A DNA stretch of 64,000 nt from Leucobacter chromiireducens subsp. chromiireducens (lineage in GTDB: Bacteria; Actinomycetota; Actinomycetes; Actinomycetales; Microbacteriaceae): positions 62,001 through 126,000 of the forward strand of contig NZ_QYAD01000004.1 of assembly GCF_016758255.1 (NCBI RefSeq). Reading direction: 5' to 3'. A program made the position numbers and the translations under genes. The notes below the pieces were generated by a model. The model saw only the letters and a list, made by a program, of their open reading frames with translations. It did not search any database and was not told the origin of the DNA. Positions 9,099-17,532 of this stretch are shown one piece after another; the first letter of the stretch is position 1; every line of letters begins with the position of its first letter.

Positions 9099-11549
9099 CT
9101 AGGATGCGAGCCCGACGAACGCTGCGGCCCCGTCAATTGGCGTGCCCGAGCCATCGCGCTTGCCGAGTTCACTGGGCAGCTTTCGGGCGGTGCCGTCAGC
9201 GGCCAACGCACGCGCCTCGCCGACGCCCACCCAGGCGCACGCGATTTGGTCTTCCCACTTCAGGAAGCGCTGAATGCGCACGCCGCCCGTGGCGCGGCCC
9301 TTCGCGGGGATCTCTGCCCAGTCCGTGATCTTGGCGGTGGCGACGTCAGTGCCGGGAAGCGTGATCGAGCTGTCCGCCACCGTCACTACCCGGGCCTCGC
9401 CGGCGGCGGGGATCGCCGTGGCGAACACCACACGCGCCTCGTCGCCGAGGCGGATGCCGGCCATGCCGCCGGCCGGGCGGCCCTGCGGGCGCACGGATGT
9501 CGCGTCGAAGCGCAGCAGCTGTGCATCGCTCGTCACCGCTGCAAACTCGGTGCCGTCGGGTGCGGGGAAGATGCCCACGAGCTGGTCGCCCGCCTTCAGT
9601 CCGATCACCTCGAAGCTCGGCTTCGCCGGGAGGTCCGTGAGCAGCACGCGCTTCACGATGCCCTGCTGTGTGAACATGCCGATCGGCGTATCCGTATCGA
9701 TCGGCACGATCCCCACGACGCGGAGCTTCTTGTCCGTGATCCCGAGGTAGTCCGCGAGCTTCACGCCAGCCGAGAATGCGATGCTCGCGGTCGGCACAAC
9801 GGGCAGATCCACAGGCGTAAAGCGGTGCAGCGTCCCATCGTTCATCACCGCACCAAGCTCGCCGCGGACAGTGCCGTCAACGCTCGCGAGAATGGCGCCG
9901 TGCTTGGTCGCGCGTGAGGGACCGCGCGGAGCGTCAGCGGCTTCCGGATCCCGATCAATCCGCAGCATGCGCCCCGTCACGGAGAGCAGCACGGTGCACG
10001 GGGAGTCAGCAACCTCGAGCGAGGCAGACGCTGCGGCAGCGCGGGTGGGACGAATCACCGCACCCGTGAGCAGTGTGCGTCGCGGAGTGCCCCAGGCGGC
10101 GGCGGCCTGATCCAGCTCATCGGACACCACGCCACGGAGGCGCTCGTCGCTTCCGAGTATCTCGAGCAGCTGCGCGATCTCGGCGTTCAGCTCATCACGC
10201 TCGGCCTCGAGCTCAACGCGCGAGAACTTCGTGAGGCGACGCAGTCGCAGCTCGAGAATGTACTCTGCCTGCAGCTCGGACAGATCGAAGACCTGCATGA
10301 GGCGCGTGCGTGCGGTCTCAGCGTCATCGCTCGTGCGAATGAGCTGAATCACCTCGTCAATGTCGAGGATCGCGATGAGCAGGCCCTCAACCAGGTGCAG
10401 GCGGTCACGGCGCTTGCTCAAGCGGTGCTCAGTGCGACGGGTGATCACCGAGATGCGGTGGTCAAGGAAGACGCGCAACATCTCGCGCAGCCCGAGCGTC
10501 TGGGGCTGACCCTGCACCAAGGCAACCGAGTTGATGCTGAAGGAGTCCTCGAGCGGCGTGTAGCGGTAGAGCTGCTCGAGTACGGCCTCGGGCGCGAAGC
10601 CCGTCTTCAGCGTGATCACCAGGCGCAAGCCATTTTTGCGATCCGTGAGATCGGCCACATCGGAGATGCCGGAAAGCTTCTTCGCCTCGACGCCCTGCTT
10701 GATCTTCTCGATGACTCGTTCGGGCCCCACGAGATACGGGAGCTCGGTCACAATGAGGCCGGTACGACGCGGGCCGAGCTGCTCAACAGCAACCTTCGCT
10801 CGCGTGCGGAACGCGCCGCGCCCGGTCCGGTACGCATCCTTGACGCCATCAAGCCCAACGATGGTGCCACCGCCGGGGAGATCGGGCCCCGGGATGAACT
10901 CCATGAGTTCATCAACCGTCGCTTCGGGATGCTGGAGCAGATGCTTCGCCCCATCGACGACCTCGATGAGGTTGTGCGGTGCGAGGTTCGTCGCCATACC
11001 CACAGCAATACCGCTCGCGCCATTGACGAGCAGGTTGGGCACTGCGGAGGGCAGAACATCCGGCTGCATAATCTGGTTGTCGTAGTTCGGCACGAAATCG
11101 ACGACATTTTCGTCGAGCGACTCGGTCATCGCGAGCGCAGCGCCCGCGAGGCGCGCCTCCGTGTACCGCGACGCGGCGGGACCATCATCGAGCGAACCGA
11201 AGTTTCCGTGCCCGTCGACGAGCGGCAGGCGCATGGCAAAGCCCTGCGCCATCCGCACGAGTGCGTCGTAGATCGACGAATCGCCGTGCGGGTGCAGCTT
11301 GCCCATCACTTCGCCAACCACGCGGGCCGACTTCACGTGCCCCTTCTCGGGGCGCAGGCCCATGTCCGTCATCATGAAGAGGATGCGGCGCTGCACAGGC
11401 TTCAGGCCATCGCGCGCATCTGGCAGCGCGCGGGAATAGATCACGGAGTAGGCGTACTCGAGGAACGAACCCTCCATCTCTTCCGAGATGTCGATGTCCT
11501 CGATGCGTTCGCCGGCGATCTCGTGGGGTGCTCCGGACGATTCGGTCAT
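9099..11549 (-). CDS. parC: DNA topoisomerase IV subunit A
   Basis: The DNA breakage-reunion subunit of type IIA topoisomerase, 816 residues. The N-terminal winged-helix/tower region has [20 protein letters not shown] and [19 protein letters not shown] (quinolone-resistance region). The catalytic tyrosine is in ASRYTEARL. The C-terminal half is a set of beta-pinwheel blades, and I saw no GyrA-box, which favours ParC over GyrA. The ATG at 11549 has no ribosome binding site but lies seven bases after a CATATT box, so it is probably leaderless. It faces the phosphodiesterase gene with overlapping promoters. ParE is encoded nearby. Confidence 0.93.
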   Translation of the reverse strand: MTESSGAPHEIAGERIEDIDISEEMEGSFLEYAYSVIYSRALPDARDGLKPVQRRILFMMTDMGLRPEKGHVKSARVVGEVMGKLHPHGDSSIYDALVRMAQGFAMRLPLVDGHGNFGSLDDGPAASRYTEARLAGAALAMTESLDENVVDFVPNYDNQIMQPDVLPSAVPNLLVNGASGIAVGMATNLAPHNLIEVVDGAKHLLQHPEATVDELMEFIPGPDLPGGGTIVGLDGVKDAYRTGRGAFRTRAKVAVEQLGPRRTGLIVTELPYLVGPERVIEKIKQGVEAKKLSGISDVADLTDRKNGLRLVITLKTGFAPEAVLEQLYRYTPLEDSFSINSVALVQGQPQTLGLREMLRVFLDHRISVITRRTEHRLSKRRDRLHLVEGLLIAILDIDEVIQLIRTSDDAETARTRLMQVFDLSELQAEYILELRLRRLTKFSRVELEAERDELNAEIAQLLEILGSDERLRGVVSDELDQAAAAWGTPRRTLLTGAVIRPTRAAAASASLEVADSPCTVLLSVTGRMLRIDRDPEAADAPRGPSRATKHGAILASVDGTVRGELGAVMNDGTLHRFTPVDLPVVPTASIAFSAGVKLADYLGITDKKLRVVGIVPIDTDTPIGMFTQQGIVKRVLLTDLPAKPSFEVIGLKAGDQLVGIFPAPDGTEFAAVTSDAQLLRFDATSVRPQGRPAGGMAGIRLGDEARVVFATAIPAAGEARVVTVADSSITLPGTDVATAKITDWAEIPAKGRATGGVRIQRFLKWEDQIACAWVGVGEARALAADGTARKLPSELGKRDGSGTPIDGAAAFVGLAS

Positions 11550-11562
11550 AATGGTCAATATG
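11547..11562. promoter_or_regulatory. Interlocked divergent leaderless promoters of parC and the phosphodiesterase gene
   Basis: On the plus strand CATAAT (11547-11552) is followed by seven bases and the ATG at 11560. On the minus strand CATATT (11562-11557) is followed by seven bases and the ATG at 11549. The 16 bases are nearly palindromic, so each start codon is part of the opposing -10 box. No ribosome binding site is present for either gene. Confidence 0.55.
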
Positions 11563-12831
11563 CTACCGACAGCCGCCGACAACGGCGCGAGGCTTGCCGC
11601 AATTCTGCCAAGCGGCTTGGCCGCCATCGCCCGTGGTCAGGGCAAAGATCCTCGCGCGGTTCTCGCACACGCGAGCGCCCCAGGATCGTTTGACGACCTT
11701 GATGTCTCACTCGTGCCCGAGCTTCGCTCATTCGTACTGATCGTGGTCGATGGGCTGGGTCACGCGAACCTCGCCGCACGAAAAGGGCACGCGCCCACCC
11801 TCACGGGACTCCAGCAGCGCAGGATCGAGACCGTCGCCCCGTCGACGACGGGAGCCGCGCTCACCGCGATCACGACCGGCAGACTGCCGGGCGAGCACGG
11901 TCTCGCGGGCTACCGTATCCGCCATCCCGAGTTCGGCCTTCGCGCCACGCTCAGCGAGTGGGACGGCATCACGGACGTGCGTTCATGGCAGCGGGCCACG
12001 CCGCTCTTCGCCCAGGCACGCGAGGTCGGCGCCCGCCCCGTCGTCATCGGCCGGCCAGCGCACGAAGAGGGCGGGCTCACACGCGCGATCCTGAGCGACG
12101 CCGACTACCTGTCCGGCCAGCGCATCGATGACCGCTTCGCCATTGCGTCGCAGACACTCCGCGCCGCGGCAGCCGGACCAGCCCAGGAGTCAACGCTCAT
12201 CTATCTCTACGTCGATGAGCTCGACCGCGCGGCCCACGAGCACGGCTGGGAGAGCTCGGAGTGGGTCCGTCGCCTGGAGCAGCTTGACGCCGCGCTCGCC
12301 GACTTCCTGCGCGCACTTCCTGGTGGCGTCGGAGTCGCAGTGACGGCGGACCACGGCATCATTGACGTGCCCGCTGAGCAGCACGTGCTGCTCGATTCAG
12401 TTCCCGGTCTGCTTGACGGGGTCGTCGAAATCGGAGGCGAGCCGCGATTCCGCGCGCTGTACCTCGCAGAGAACGGGGCCGAGGCCGATCCCGCGCTGAT
12501 TGCAGAGGTGCGAGATCGCATCGCAGCTGCAGAGGGCGATCGCGCCTGGGTCTTCACGCGCGATGAAGCAATCACCGCCGACGTGTTCGGCCCGGTTGCG
12601 CCAGAGGTTGCGCCCAGGCTGGGCGATGTGTTCATCGCAGCGCGCAAGCGCGTCGCGTACTACGTCAGCGCGGATACCCCGTCGGCACGGTCACTCGTTG
12701 GGCAGCACGGATCCTTCAGCGAGGACGAGCGCGGTGTGCCCCTGGCGCTTGCCGGCGCACTGGCCGGCACGGGCTTCACCGCGCTCGTCACGCGAGTTGC
12801 CGCGCTGCGCGGCGTAGCGCTCGCCGGCTAG
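11560..12831 (+). CDS. Alkaline phosphatase superfamily protein (type I phosphodiesterase/nucleotide pyrophosphatase-like)
   Basis: A 423-residue metal-dependent hydrolase of the alkaline phosphatase fold. The visible motifs are [14 protein letters not shown] (first metal Asp), [15 protein letters not shown] with the likely nucleophile Thr, [13 protein letters not shown] (metal Asp and His) and VTADHGIID (metal Asp-His). No signal peptide is visible, so it is probably cytoplasmic. The substrate is unknown. The ATG at 11560 fits a leaderless start; an ATG at 11551 is possible but would remove most of the space from the -10 box. It is convergent with sepH, and the two stop codons overlap in one CTAG. 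Confidence 0.88.
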   Translation: MLPTAADNGARLAAILPSGLAAIARGQGKDPRAVLAHASAPGSFDDLDVSLVPELRSFVLIVVDGLGHANLAARKGHAPTLTGLQQRRIETVAPSTTGAALTAITTGRLPGEHGLAGYRIRHPEFGLRATLSEWDGITDVRSWQRATPLFAQAREVGARPVVIGRPAHEEGGLTRAILSDADYLSGQRIDDRFAIASQTLRAAAAGPAQESTLIYLYVDELDRAAHEHGWESSEWVRRLEQLDAALADFLRALPGGVGVAVTADHGIIDVPAEQHVLLDSVPGLLDGVVEIGGEPRFRALYLAENGAEADPALIAEVRDRIAAAEGDRAWVFTRDEAITADVFGPVAPEVAPRLGDVFIAARKRVAYYVSADTPSARSLVGQHGSFSEDERGVPLALAGALAGTGFTALVTRVAALRGVALAG

Positions 12832-14258
12832 TTCGGGTCTTCGTCACTCCGGGTGCCGAAGAGGATGTCGTCCCAGCTCGGAATCGAGGCGCGTCCCTTC
12901 CGGCCGCCCTTCTCCGCATCGCTGTTCGGTCGACCGGGCGTGCGATCCTCCGCCTCCGGTCGAGCGCCGTTGGTGTCGGCACCAGGACGGGCCGCAAGGC
13001 CGATGCTTGGCAACGCCGGACGTCCACCACGCACCACGGGGGCCGTGTCGTTGTCATCGTCGTCAGCGTCGCTCGGGCCGGCGGCACGCGAGCCGCTTGG
13101 AGCCGATGGCTGATCGTCGGCGCTGCGGAGCGGGGGAGCGGAACCGCTCACTCCACTCGCACCCCAAATGCTGCGTGGGGCGCTTGGCTTCGGCTCAGCG
13201 GCGGGGACAGGCCGAGCAGGAGCCGGCGAGTCCAGCTTCTGCGAACGCTCGTCCAGTTCACCATCGGTGAGCTGGGAGACGGGTGCTTCAAGCGCCGCCT
13301 CGAGCGAATCGACGTCTGCCTGTGCCGCGGCGCGGTTCGCCTCGTCACGCTCACCCCGTCTGCGGCGGAGGGCATCGAGCAGGTCGGCGGTCTGACTCAG
13401 GTCAATCGGCTGGGTCTCGTGCGTCTTAATGGCGCGCTGATCGATCTCGCGCCGACGAGCATAGTCAGCTTCGATGTCATCGTCCGGGCTGCCCGTGGTG
13501 CTCGCACCGCCACCGACACCGATCGGGGTGTTGGTCGGGGCACTCGCACCGGCAGTGTCTCCAGCTGCGCTCTCGGGATCAGCCGCGGGCGCCGCGCCGT
13601 CCACATCGGTCGCCTCCGGGAGATCGGCGGCGTCGAACGCGCCCGAGTCGAACTTCGATGCGCCGTCGTTGCCGCCCACAGCGCGGAGCTTGGGGATCAG
13701 TCGATCGCCCACGTCGCCCTGCTTCGAGAGCGTCACCGCGTCCGGGGTCACGGGAGAGAGCCCACCCTTGCGGTGGTCGAACGCCCACACGGCACGGTGC
13801 GCAACATCGCGTGAGATGAATTCGAGGCTGACCATCCAGCCTGTCTCCTCGTCGCGCCAAGATGCCCACTCACTGGCCTCTGCCGCAAGCGACACCAGGC
13901 GCTCCGCAATCACGGAACCGAAGTGTTGATCAGCCTCGCTGTGTGCATCTGCGCGCACCGGGACGGCGTGCGCGCGTTCAAGGATGTACCGACGCTCTGC
14001 AAGAACCGGCTCCTCATACCGCTCGATGTCGGAGGCCTCAAGCCCGGTGATCTCCATCACCTGCGCGCGGGTCTTACCCGCACGAATCAGTGACTGAATC
14101 TCACGCGGACGCACCTTCGAGGCATCTCGTTCACGGCGACTGAGGTTCCGGAGCTCGCTGAGCACGGCGTCGTCCACGACAAGCCGGAATTCCTGGTCGG
14201 CATCATTCGCAACGATCAGTGTCTGATCCTCGCGTCGCACAAAGCGCAGTTCGTCCAT
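12828..14258 (-). CDS. sepH: Septation protein SepH (DUF3071)
   Basis: An actinobacterial cell-division protein; in Streptomyces and Mycobacterium SepH binds FtsZ and stimulates its assembly. It is 476 residues from the ATG at 14258, with GGAAGGG upstream. The conserved N-terminal DUF3071 domain, about residues 1-170, starts MDELRFVRREDQTLIVAND and contains the helix-turn-helix-like segment IQSLIRAGKTRAQVMEITGL. The rest is a long disordered Pro/Ser/Ala/Asp-rich tail with a conserved basic end (KGRASIPSWDDILFG). The last residues probably form a short binding motif. Confidence 0.93.
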   Translation of the reverse strand: MDELRFVRREDQTLIVANDADQEFRLVVDDAVLSELRNLSRRERDASKVRPREIQSLIRAGKTRAQVMEITGLEASDIERYEEPVLAERRYILERAHAVPVRADAHSEADQHFGSVIAERLVSLAAEASEWASWRDEETGWMVSLEFISRDVAHRAVWAFDHRKGGLSPVTPDAVTLSKQGDVGDRLIPKLRAVGGNDGASKFDSGAFDAADLPEATDVDGAAPAADPESAAGDTAGASAPTNTPIGVGGGASTTGSPDDDIEADYARRREIDQRAIKTHETQPIDLSQTADLLDALRRRRGERDEANRAAAQADVDSLEAALEAPVSQLTDGELDERSQKLDSPAPARPVPAAEPKPSAPRSIWGASGVSGSAPPLRSADDQPSAPSGSRAAGPSDADDDDNDTAPVVRGGRPALPSIGLAARPGADTNGARPEAEDRTPGRPNSDAEKGGRKGRASIPSWDDILFGTRSDEDPN

Positions 14259-14479
14259 CGGCGCATCCCTTCCTCGCTCGCGAACCAGGGTGGCACACCT
14301 CGCGGGCAGCAGGCGACATTGCCGCGGCGCGTGGGAAAGTTCGTGCCCCGAGGAACTGCTCCGAGTACGCGCACAGAGAACTCTAAGCCTCACAGTTTGC
14401 GCGAAAGGGGAATCGTACGGCAGACTGTGGCCGCTCGAAGGTTGAGGTGCCGAAGTGCGGCACAAGATTGCAGGAGAGA

Positions 14480-14770
14480 ATGGCCACCGATTACGACGCC
14501 CCCCGGAAGTCCGAAGAAGAAGCCGACTCCATCGAGGCCCTGAAAGAACGCGGCCCGGCGAAGGGTGCATCTGGACTCGACTCGGAGGATGCGGACAACC
14601 CGAGTTTCGACCTGGGCGGCTCGGACCTCTCTGACGTTGAGCTCGACGTTGTCGTGCTTCCCCAGCAGGATGATGAGTTCACGTGCGTGAGCTGCTTCCT
14701 GGTGCGACACCGCTCGCAGATGGACCACCAGACCGACCTCGGTCCGATCTGTGCGGAGTGCGCGGCCTAA
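14480..14770 (+). CDS. DUF4193 family protein
   Basis: A 96-residue acidic actinobacterial protein with a C-terminal four-cysteine site: FTCVSCFLVRHRSQ followed by PICAECAA. This looks like a zinc ribbon. It starts MATDYDAPRKSEEEADSIEAL at 14480, with AGGAGA only two to three bases upstream, a tight spacing. Its function is unknown. It is divergent from sepH and followed by a strong terminator. Related genomes often keep it beside the DUF3093-dut-DUF3710 block, as here. Confidence 0.92.
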   Translation: MATDYDAPRKSEEEADSIEALKERGPAKGASGLDSEDADNPSFDLGGSDLSDVELDVVVLPQQDDEFTCVSCFLVRHRSQMDHQTDLGPICAECAA

Positions 14771-14808
14771 CGAGCGCTGCGTTTCCGACGCGGATCTTCG
14801 CGACAGAC

Positions 14809-14861
14809 GCCTTCGGGCCCGGCCCCACCTGAGTGGTGGAGCCGGGCCCGAAGGCTTTTTT
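14809..14861 (+). terminator. Intrinsic terminator after the DUF4193 gene
   Basis: A perfect 15-bp GC-rich stem (14809-14823 with 14841-14855) contains a smaller inner stem and is followed by six T residues. This is a classic intrinsic terminator. Confidence 0.95.
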
Positions 14862-14874
14862 CGTCGGGTGTGCC

Positions 14875-14910
14875 GACACGTGGGCGCCACAATGGTGGCG
14901 CCCACGTGTC
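14875..14910 (-). terminator. Inverted repeat overlapping the DUF3093 stop codon
   Basis: A perfect 16-bp stem (14875-14890 with 14895-14910) and four-base loop overlap the stop codon of the minus-strand DUF3093 gene. No T-run follows on that strand, so termination would rely on the hairpin alone. Confidence 0.65.
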
Positions 14911-15403
14911 ACTTGCCCGTTTGCGCTGACCGAATCGTGTCCGCGAGCTTCTGCGGATGCCGGGTCGTGATGATCCACACGGGAGCGGGATCATTGGGGT
15001 CGATGTTCTCGATGCGAATCCCACGGTTCACCCAGCCGCGCACCAACAGGTAGCTTCGCGCATCAAGGCCGGGCCCGATCGCGGCGCGGAGCCGGCTCGC
15101 GCCCAGCAGCTCAATCTCGCCGAGCTGGGAGACTGGGATCGATGCGTGTCCCGCCACCAGCGTCCCGCCCGTCACGCGAATCGTGGGGGAGAGCAGGATC
15201 AGCGTCACCGCGGCGATGAGGTACACGATGATCCCGGCGGGGATTGCAGCGTTGATGTTGATCGGCGTCGTGATGAGCGCCACGGCCGGGGCCACCAGCA
15301 GCAGCGCAATGAACATTCCCGGCCCGGGAACGAGGCGCTCCCGGTACTCGGCGGAGCTGGGGGCAGCGGAGGCCGCGGGGACCGCGGCGGCGTCACTCGT
15401 CAT
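14909..15403 (-). CDS. DUF3093 domain membrane protein
   Basis: A 164-residue protein with two N-terminal membrane helices (FIALLLVAPAVALITTPI and AAIPAGIIVYLIAAVTLILL) followed by a compact domain ending PVWIITTRHPQKLADTI. This is the actinobacterial DUF3093 family, of unknown function. The ATG at 15403 follows GGAGGC with almost no spacing, so the start is only moderately certain. The gene is divergent from dut, with 78 bases between starts. This adjacency is common in the phylum. Confidence 0.9.
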   Translation of the reverse strand: MTSDAAAVPAASAAPSSAEYRERLVPGPGMFIALLLVAPAVALITTPININAAIPAGIIVYLIAAVTLILLSPTIRVTGGTLVAGHASIPVSQLGEIELLGASRLRAAIGPGLDARSYLLVRGWVNRGIRIENIDPNDPAPVWIITTRHPQKLADTIRSAQTGK

Positions 15404-15469
15404 GCCTCCATTATCGCCTGAACACCTGCGCGACGCGTGTGCGCGCGGGCGCGCCCCATGCGCATCCGA

Positions 15470-15475
15470 TACCCT
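15470..15475 (+). promoter_or_regulatory. -10 box of the leaderless dut promoter
   Basis: TACCCT is followed by six bases and the GTG start at 15482. No ribosome binding site is present. Confidence 0.55.
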
Positions 15476-15481
15476 GGCCGG

Positions 15482-15928
15482 GTGAGCGATGTAGTAGAGA
15501 TTCCACTTCTGGCCGAGCACGCGCCCCGCTATGCCCACGCGGAGGATGCAGGCGCCGATCTGATGGCCACGGAGGCTGTGACACTCGGCCCCGGCGAGCG
15601 CGCCCTCATTAGCACCGGGGTGTCAATCGCGTTACCAACGGGATATGCCGCATTCGTCGTACCGCGAAGCGGCCTCGCGGCGAAGCACGGTATCACGGTG
15701 GTCAATTCCCCGGGCACCGTCGACGCCGGGTACCGCGGGGAGATCAAAGTCACTCTGTTGAACACCGACCGCGAGCAATCCTTTGACGTGGCAGTGGGGG
15801 ATCGAATCGCTCAGATGATCGTGATGCCCGTGTCGCGCGCCGTGTTTGTTCCCGTCGACACGCTGCCCGACAGCGTCCGCGGCGTAAACGGCTTTGGCTC
15901 CACCGGAGTGCAGTCGGGGACGCACTAG
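15482..15928 (+). CDS. dut: Deoxyuridine 5'-triphosphate nucleotidohydrolase
   Basis: dUTPase hydrolyses dUTP to dUMP and keeps uracil out of DNA. It has 148 residues, and all five trimeric dUTPase motifs are visible in order: AGADLMAT, PRSGLAAKHGI, GTVDAGYRGEIKVTLLN, RIAQMIVMPV and the C-terminal arm RGVNGFGSTG. The GTG at 15482 has no ribosome binding site and lies six bases after a -10 box, so it is probably leaderless. DUF3710 and DUF3159 genes follow in the same direction and probably share the transcript. Confidence 0.96.
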   Translation: MSDVVEIPLLAEHAPRYAHAEDAGADLMATEAVTLGPGERALISTGVSIALPTGYAAFVVPRSGLAAKHGITVVNSPGTVDAGYRGEIKVTLLNTDREQSFDVAVGDRIAQMIVMPVSRAVFVPVDTLPDSVRGVNGFGSTGVQSGTH

Positions 15929-15983
15929 GCCGGCACGGGCAGACCACCCAGATTTCGCAGGACACGAAAGAAACGAAGAGAGC

Positions 15984-16697
15984 ATGAGCGACAAGTCAGA
16001 GACGCAGGACGTCGAGAAGAACACCCCGGAGGCCGCAGATTCCGCGGAGGCCCTCGAGCTCCACGAGAGCGCGGGCGAGGAGCTCGACGAGAGCAAGTCC
16101 CACCCCGCGGACCGAGATACTGCCGGCCCGTTCGACGCGGCAGAGGTCCCCGCAATGCGCCCGTACGTCGATCTTGGCGGCATCAAGGTCGCTCCGCGCG
16201 AGGGCCTGCAGCTGCGCCTCGAGGTCGATGAGCGCGCGAATCGCGTCGTTGCTGTGTCCCTTGAGTACGCAGAGTCGCTGCTTCAGGTACAGGCGTTTGC
16301 GGCACCCAAGACCACCGGACTGTGGCACGGCGTGCGCCGCGAGCTCACTCAGCAGATGGCCGCCCAGGGCGCCAGCGCGGTCGAAGAAACCGGTCCGCTC
16401 GGCCCCGAGCTCCTCGTCGAAACCCCCGCACCGGCCGAGCAGGGCGGCACGCGCACGGCACGCTTTATCGCCGTGGACGGCCCCCGCTGGATGCTGCGCG
16501 GTGTGATCATGGGCAAGGCGGCAGTCGATGCTTCTGCACGCGAACGGGTGATCGACCTGTTCCGCGAGGTGGTCGTTGTGCGCGGCGACCAGCCGATGCC
16601 CCCGAGCGAGCTGCTCCCGCTGCGCGTTCCTGCCGGCGTGCAGGCTCAGCGCCCTCAGGGCGACGCTGCTGCTCAGGGCGGGGCCCAGCCCGCGTGA
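15984..16697 (+). CDS. DUF3710 family protein
   Basis: A 237-residue soluble actinobacterial protein of unknown function. The first 60 residues are acidic and low-complexity. The DUF3710 domain runs from about residue 60 to 210, with MRPYVDLGGIKVAPREGLQL, the segment GLWHGVRRELTQQMAAQG, and PRWMLRGVIMGKAA. The tail is Gln/Ala-rich. The ATG at 15984 follows GAAGAGA. Its stop overlaps the start of the DUF3159 gene by four bases, so the two are translationally coupled. The dut-DUF3710-DUF3159 order is conserved among actinobacteria. Confidence 0.93.
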   Translation: MSDKSETQDVEKNTPEAADSAEALELHESAGEELDESKSHPADRDTAGPFDAAEVPAMRPYVDLGGIKVAPREGLQLRLEVDERANRVVAVSLEYAESLLQVQAFAAPKTTGLWHGVRRELTQQMAAQGASAVEETGPLGPELLVETPAPAEQGGTRTARFIAVDGPRWMLRGVIMGKAAVDASARERVIDLFREVVVVRGDQPMPPSELLPLRVPAGVQAQRPQGDAAAQGGAQPA

Positions 16698-17470
16698 GCG
16701 AGGCGGAGGAGAGCGGCGCGCAGCCCTCGGCTAAGAATGCCGCAGAGAACGCCACCGAGTCGCCCCTGGGCCGGCTCGGCGGCATGGCCCGCGCGGTTCA
16801 GGGCGGAGTCTCCGGCGAAGAACTCACCGCGGAAAGCGTCCTCGCCGCGATCGGCGGCTGGCGCGGCGTCGCAGAGACCCTGATCCCGAGCTTGCTGTTC
16901 CTCGGCATCTACGTGCCGACGCAGGACGCACGACTCGCCGCAGTAATCCCCGGTGCACTCGCCGTTCTTCTCTTCGTCGTACGACTGGTACGCCGGGAGA
17001 CGCCCATCGCGGCGCTCTCCGGCATGCTCGGCGTCGGCATCGCGGTCGTCATTACGTTGATCACCGGACGCGGCGTCGACTACTTCGTGTGGGGCTTCGT
17101 GGTCAACGCGGCTTGGTCGCTCGGCCTCGTGATCTCACTGCTTGTGGGGTGGCCCGCAATCGGCCTGGTGATCGGCTTCACCCGCGGAAACTTCCGCGCC
17201 TGGCGCCACGACCTGAAGCTGCGACGCGCCGCAACGCTGCTCACGCTCCTCTGGCTCGCCATGTTCGTCGCGCGGCTCGCCGTGCAGCTGCCGATGTATC
17301 TCGGCGAGCAGGTCGCCGCACTCGGAACGGCGCGAATCGTCATGGGAACGCCCCTCTTCGCTGCAGTCATCGCGCTGACATGGTTTGTCGTGCACCGGGT
17401 GAGTAAATCATCTGATGATTCGAACCCCGATATCGTTGAGAGCACAGGGCAAAACGCCCCGCCGGAGTGA
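16694..17470 (+). CDS. DUF3159 membrane protein
   Basis: A 258-residue membrane protein starting at the GTG of a GTGA overlap with the DUF3710 stop. After a polar N-terminus of about 45 residues there are five or six hydrophobic helices, for example LIPSLLFLGIYVPTQDARLA, AALSGMLGVGIAVVITLI and FVVNAAWSLGLVISLLVG, plus the conserved segment GFTRGNFRAWRHD. The function is unknown. An ORF extending further upstream in this frame is only a shadow of the preceding gene. Confidence 0.93.
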   Translation: MSEAEESGAQPSAKNAAENATESPLGRLGGMARAVQGGVSGEELTAESVLAAIGGWRGVAETLIPSLLFLGIYVPTQDARLAAVIPGALAVLLFVVRLVRRETPIAALSGMLGVGIAVVITLITGRGVDYFVWGFVVNAAWSLGLVISLLVGWPAIGLVIGFTRGNFRAWRHDLKLRRAATLLTLLWLAMFVARLAVQLPMYLGEQVAALGTARIVMGTPLFAAVIALTWFVVHRVSKSSDDSNPDIVESTGQNAPPE

Positions 17471-17493
17471 CAGCGAAGGGCTCCACTTCGGTG

Positions 17494-17518
17494 TAGAGTT
17501 ATCTTGACATCGAGATAA
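17494..17518 (+). promoter_or_regulatory. acnA promoter with operator-like inverted repeat
   Basis: A TAGAGT -10 box at 17494-17499 touches the near-perfect inverted repeat TTATCTTGACATCGAGATAA at 17499-17518, with one mismatched pair. The repeat would cover the transcription start and lies 14 bases before the acnA ATG. This geometry suits a repressor. The regulator cannot be named from sequence. Confidence 0.6.
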
Positions 17519-17532
17519 ATTGGAGGAGCCTC

